Of a stretch of 64,000 nucleotides of DNA, positions 61,457 through 64,000 are shown one piece after another. Numbering within the stretch: the first letter of the stretch is position 1; each line of letters opens with the position of its first letter. The translations under genes were made by a program, and so were the position numbers. The stretch is from Anopheles merus (lineage: Eukaryota > Arthropoda > Insecta > Diptera > Culicidae), in contig NC_054082.1 in the NCBI RefSeq assembly GCF_017562075.2, positions 47,601,347 through 47,665,346 on the forward strand, in the 5' to 3' direction. Below the pieces are notes generated by a model. It was given only the letters and a program-made list of their open reading frames with translations, had not been told where the DNA came from and made no database searches.

Positions 61457-64000
61457 TTGATCACATATTGGGCCATCAGAAACTATTTAAACTTCATAGG
61501 CCGTCTATCTCGCAAATAAATATGGTAATTCGTCTTCTAACCGTTTAAATTAAATGATTAAGAATTGCAATAATCATAATCCGTCAATTTATCGTACATT
61601 TCCATAACACATTTTCAGCAATTCATTTCAATGGTTTAGCAAAGCCTGTGTGTGTTATGGATATAATATTAAATGCTTATAAAAGCAGCTCTTAATTCAT
61701 GTGATCACTTCTACGTTTGGTTGATATCCTTAAGAAATCTATTAAATGAATGTTTTATATATTACTTTTTATTATCCATTATGATATAATAGATGATATA
61801 ATATGTATTATACCGATTATACTGAATTACTCATCAAGACTCGACTGTAATGTGTACACATTTTGTTTTAAGTATCTAGCTAAGCTTAATGTATGCAACA
61901 TCCGTTGGCGCACCGTTTTCCTCCATTTTGGTACTGAACTCAATCAACCGATTCGTTACAGTTTTCAGCTATGATCACTACCGTGCTACATATGAACATC
62001 TAAGCACTCGGGCACCGAGCTCGTGCAAATCAATAGGCTCATCATCTGAAGTTGAAATAATAACACCACGGCAAAACAAGAAGTGTCTCCATTTGGAAGC
62101 ATGTATGGTCTCCACAAGTTTAGATAACGGTCCTCATCCCGTCCCATCCCGTCCCGTCTCGTCTTTCACTGTTTCTGATGCTTCTTTTTGTGCTTTCCAC
62201 CTCCCGTGCGGGCCTCATCCGACAGGGAAACGAATAATCACTAATGGTTATTATTGTTATAAAATACAATTAAAATTAAAATTTTACTCTTCCCGAAACG
62301 CTCGCCATAGCAAATGCAAACAAAAACGCGTTTCTAGCTAAACTACCCCATCGAGGGGTAATGGTGAAGGTAGGTTTTCATTGGCCACTGGTCGTTGCGT
62401 GTATTTTTCCACCAGGCCAGGGCTAGCGGAGCAATGGGCAGACGATGGAAAAGAGCACTTTTGTTCCGCCCACCCAGCCATATGAGTCGATCGGTACCGG
62501 GGGCGGACTTAAGCAGGGTGGAAAACACATTAGGCGGGCTTTGCGCTATTATACTATCCGCTCGATGGAGGGAGCATCTGTTTTCTTGTTCCGATTCCAT
62601 TCCCGGGCGATGGCAGGTGGCTCTGGGAAATGCTCGCCACTTTCCCGAACTAGGTTGGTTAACTGGTGCCCGGGATCTCTAACATGTCCGCTTTTTACTG
62701 CTCCCGTACGGCTGGCTGGTCGGCGAACGCGAATTTTACGGGCTTCTGCTTTGCCGTAAAAGTTTGCTAGCAATGGAGTGATAACTGGCAGCAACTCGGT
62801 GCACATTTATTGCTTTCACATCGACGATTTCTCGACGAATTTTCTTATGCTAACGAGCAAAGTTATGCATCTTGAGTGCACTGCTGCCGAAGGTGGGGAA
62901 GGGAAATGGTATCGGAGAGCATTAACACCAACTTACCCCTGTCGGTCCCATCCCCACCATACCTGCCAACGTACATATTTGCTTGTATCAATTATTCACG
63001 TGGATGTCACAACCGTGAGCACGTCGAAGATGAAGATTATGGACTCAAAGAGGTACAATTGGCAAATGTTGGTGTCATGTTCTAGTGTCGCCGGAGAGCT
63101 TGGGAGGGGCCGGATCAGATAAGCGTGCAGGAAAGTTTGATGTGTTGTCGCAGTAACGGTGACTGCTGAGTCCCGCAAACACGGGAATGCTACCGTGTCA
63201 ATACGGTAGCTGGAACACGGCCACCTCTCTCACGGCCAACCTGTACCGTTTCGCTACCGTTTCGCAAAGGGAGGGGTAGAGAGAAAGCAGTAAAAAGTCC
63301 CATAATTTAGAACCGGCGCAATAACATAAAAATAACGTACAAACTCTCAACCTTTTTCCACCCGTTCGACGCCACCGGCCCCCTAAGCAGTCCAAGTGGG
63401 AAAGTGCTCAGTCATGAAGAAAAATGCAATCAGATAAGGAAGCAAAAGAAAAAAGTTTACCGATGAGCGTAGCGTCGAGTCGAAGTCAATCGGTGCCGAG
63501 GGTGAGTCGGGATGGATTCGATATCATGCAACACGAAGTGCAAAGCTTAATTGCTGCACTTGAGCAACTGACCAAACGATGGTGACCGATGGAAGGGAAG
63601 CTGTGACGTGACGCGAGGACGAACGTACGCTCGTGCTGCGCCGATGACGAAGAAAGGCTAATTGAATAATTCTGTTAGTCCATTCGGTGATAAAGAACAA
63701 CGATAAATTGTGTCCCGTGGGTGGTATTAAGGTTCCCGGTGTAGAAGTTTTAATTATCGGTAGTGTGATTAAGTTAGAGAAAAACATCCAACTTACAAAT
63801 TTGCTTTTTTATCGGAATTACTCTTTTTTGCGTTGGAATATATTTAGTATTCCTCAAACGGCTGGGAATTTGTGTGAAAATATCAAAGGAGTATTACCAA
63901 AAGCAATATCTGAAACATGCAATCCAGCTTTAAAAGTTAGTAATATAGTTACTGTTGGAGCTTTTATAAGTTTCCTCCGAACTTCAGTTATGTTTCCCAA
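61457..64000. other. Intergenic, AT-rich then GC-rich, to window end
   Basis: No gene was recognised. The GC-rich part begins near 61.9 kb. A perfect 8-base inverted repeat (GCTACCGT / ACGGTAGC) sits at 63189-63210. The open frames are short and without domains. Confidence 0.45.

Noticed and set aside
1..64000. CRISPR arrays, bacterial operons, riboswitches, phage
   Set aside because: The window is eukaryotic: introns, SINEs, LINEs and eukaryotic host genes. No regularly spaced direct repeats with unique spacers were seen.

Overview
The window is nuclear DNA of an insect, most likely an Anopheles mosquito of the An. gambiae group. The evidence is short GT-AG introns of 65-81 bases, CAG, TG and GA microsatellites in GC-rich intergenic DNA, and a tRNA-derived SINE resembling SINE200 as I remember it. 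The host proteins (Mpv17-like, UXT, SARA) have insect-like architecture. I ran no database search, so species and family names rest on motif recognition.

Layout. Positions 1-8500 are intergenic, with one long imperfect hairpin (3343-3552). A 5'-truncated non-LTR retrotransposon with an intact reverse transcriptase frame occupies about 8520-10700. Positions 11.1-12.6 kb hold a compact puzzle: a 431-bp P-like nonautonomous DNA transposon carrying a decayed THAP zinc-finger domain, flanked by a nearly identical 130-bp inverted duplication with an open frame. Genes cluster at 16.4-26.8 kb: tRNA-Lys(CTT) (-), an Mpv17-family membrane protein (+), a small putative secreted protein with its own TATA box (-), a UXT prefoldin-like protein (+) and the large FYVE protein SARA (+). 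Between the secreted-protein gene and UXT lie two terminal-inverted-repeat elements.

From 26.8 kb to 64 kb I find no convincing protein gene. GC-rich, CpG-containing islands alternate with AT-rich, repeat-bearing DNA. The repeats include a decayed non-LTR 3' end, two SINE copies, small MITE-like elements, a fold-back 21-bp minisatellite, a second copy of the MITE found near UXT, and a 43-bp retrotransposon tail flanked by a 10-bp target-site duplication. The islands repeatedly contain short TAAT/ATTA-rich cores, so cis-regulatory DNA or a very large intron is possible.

The host genes do not form a pathway. SARA acts in TGF-beta/BMP endosomal signalling, UXT in prefoldin-like chaperone assemblies, the Mpv17-like protein in an organelle (probably mitochondrial) membrane, and the tRNA in translation. 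The less usual content is the cluster of small mobile-element structures and the unannotated-looking small secreted protein gene.
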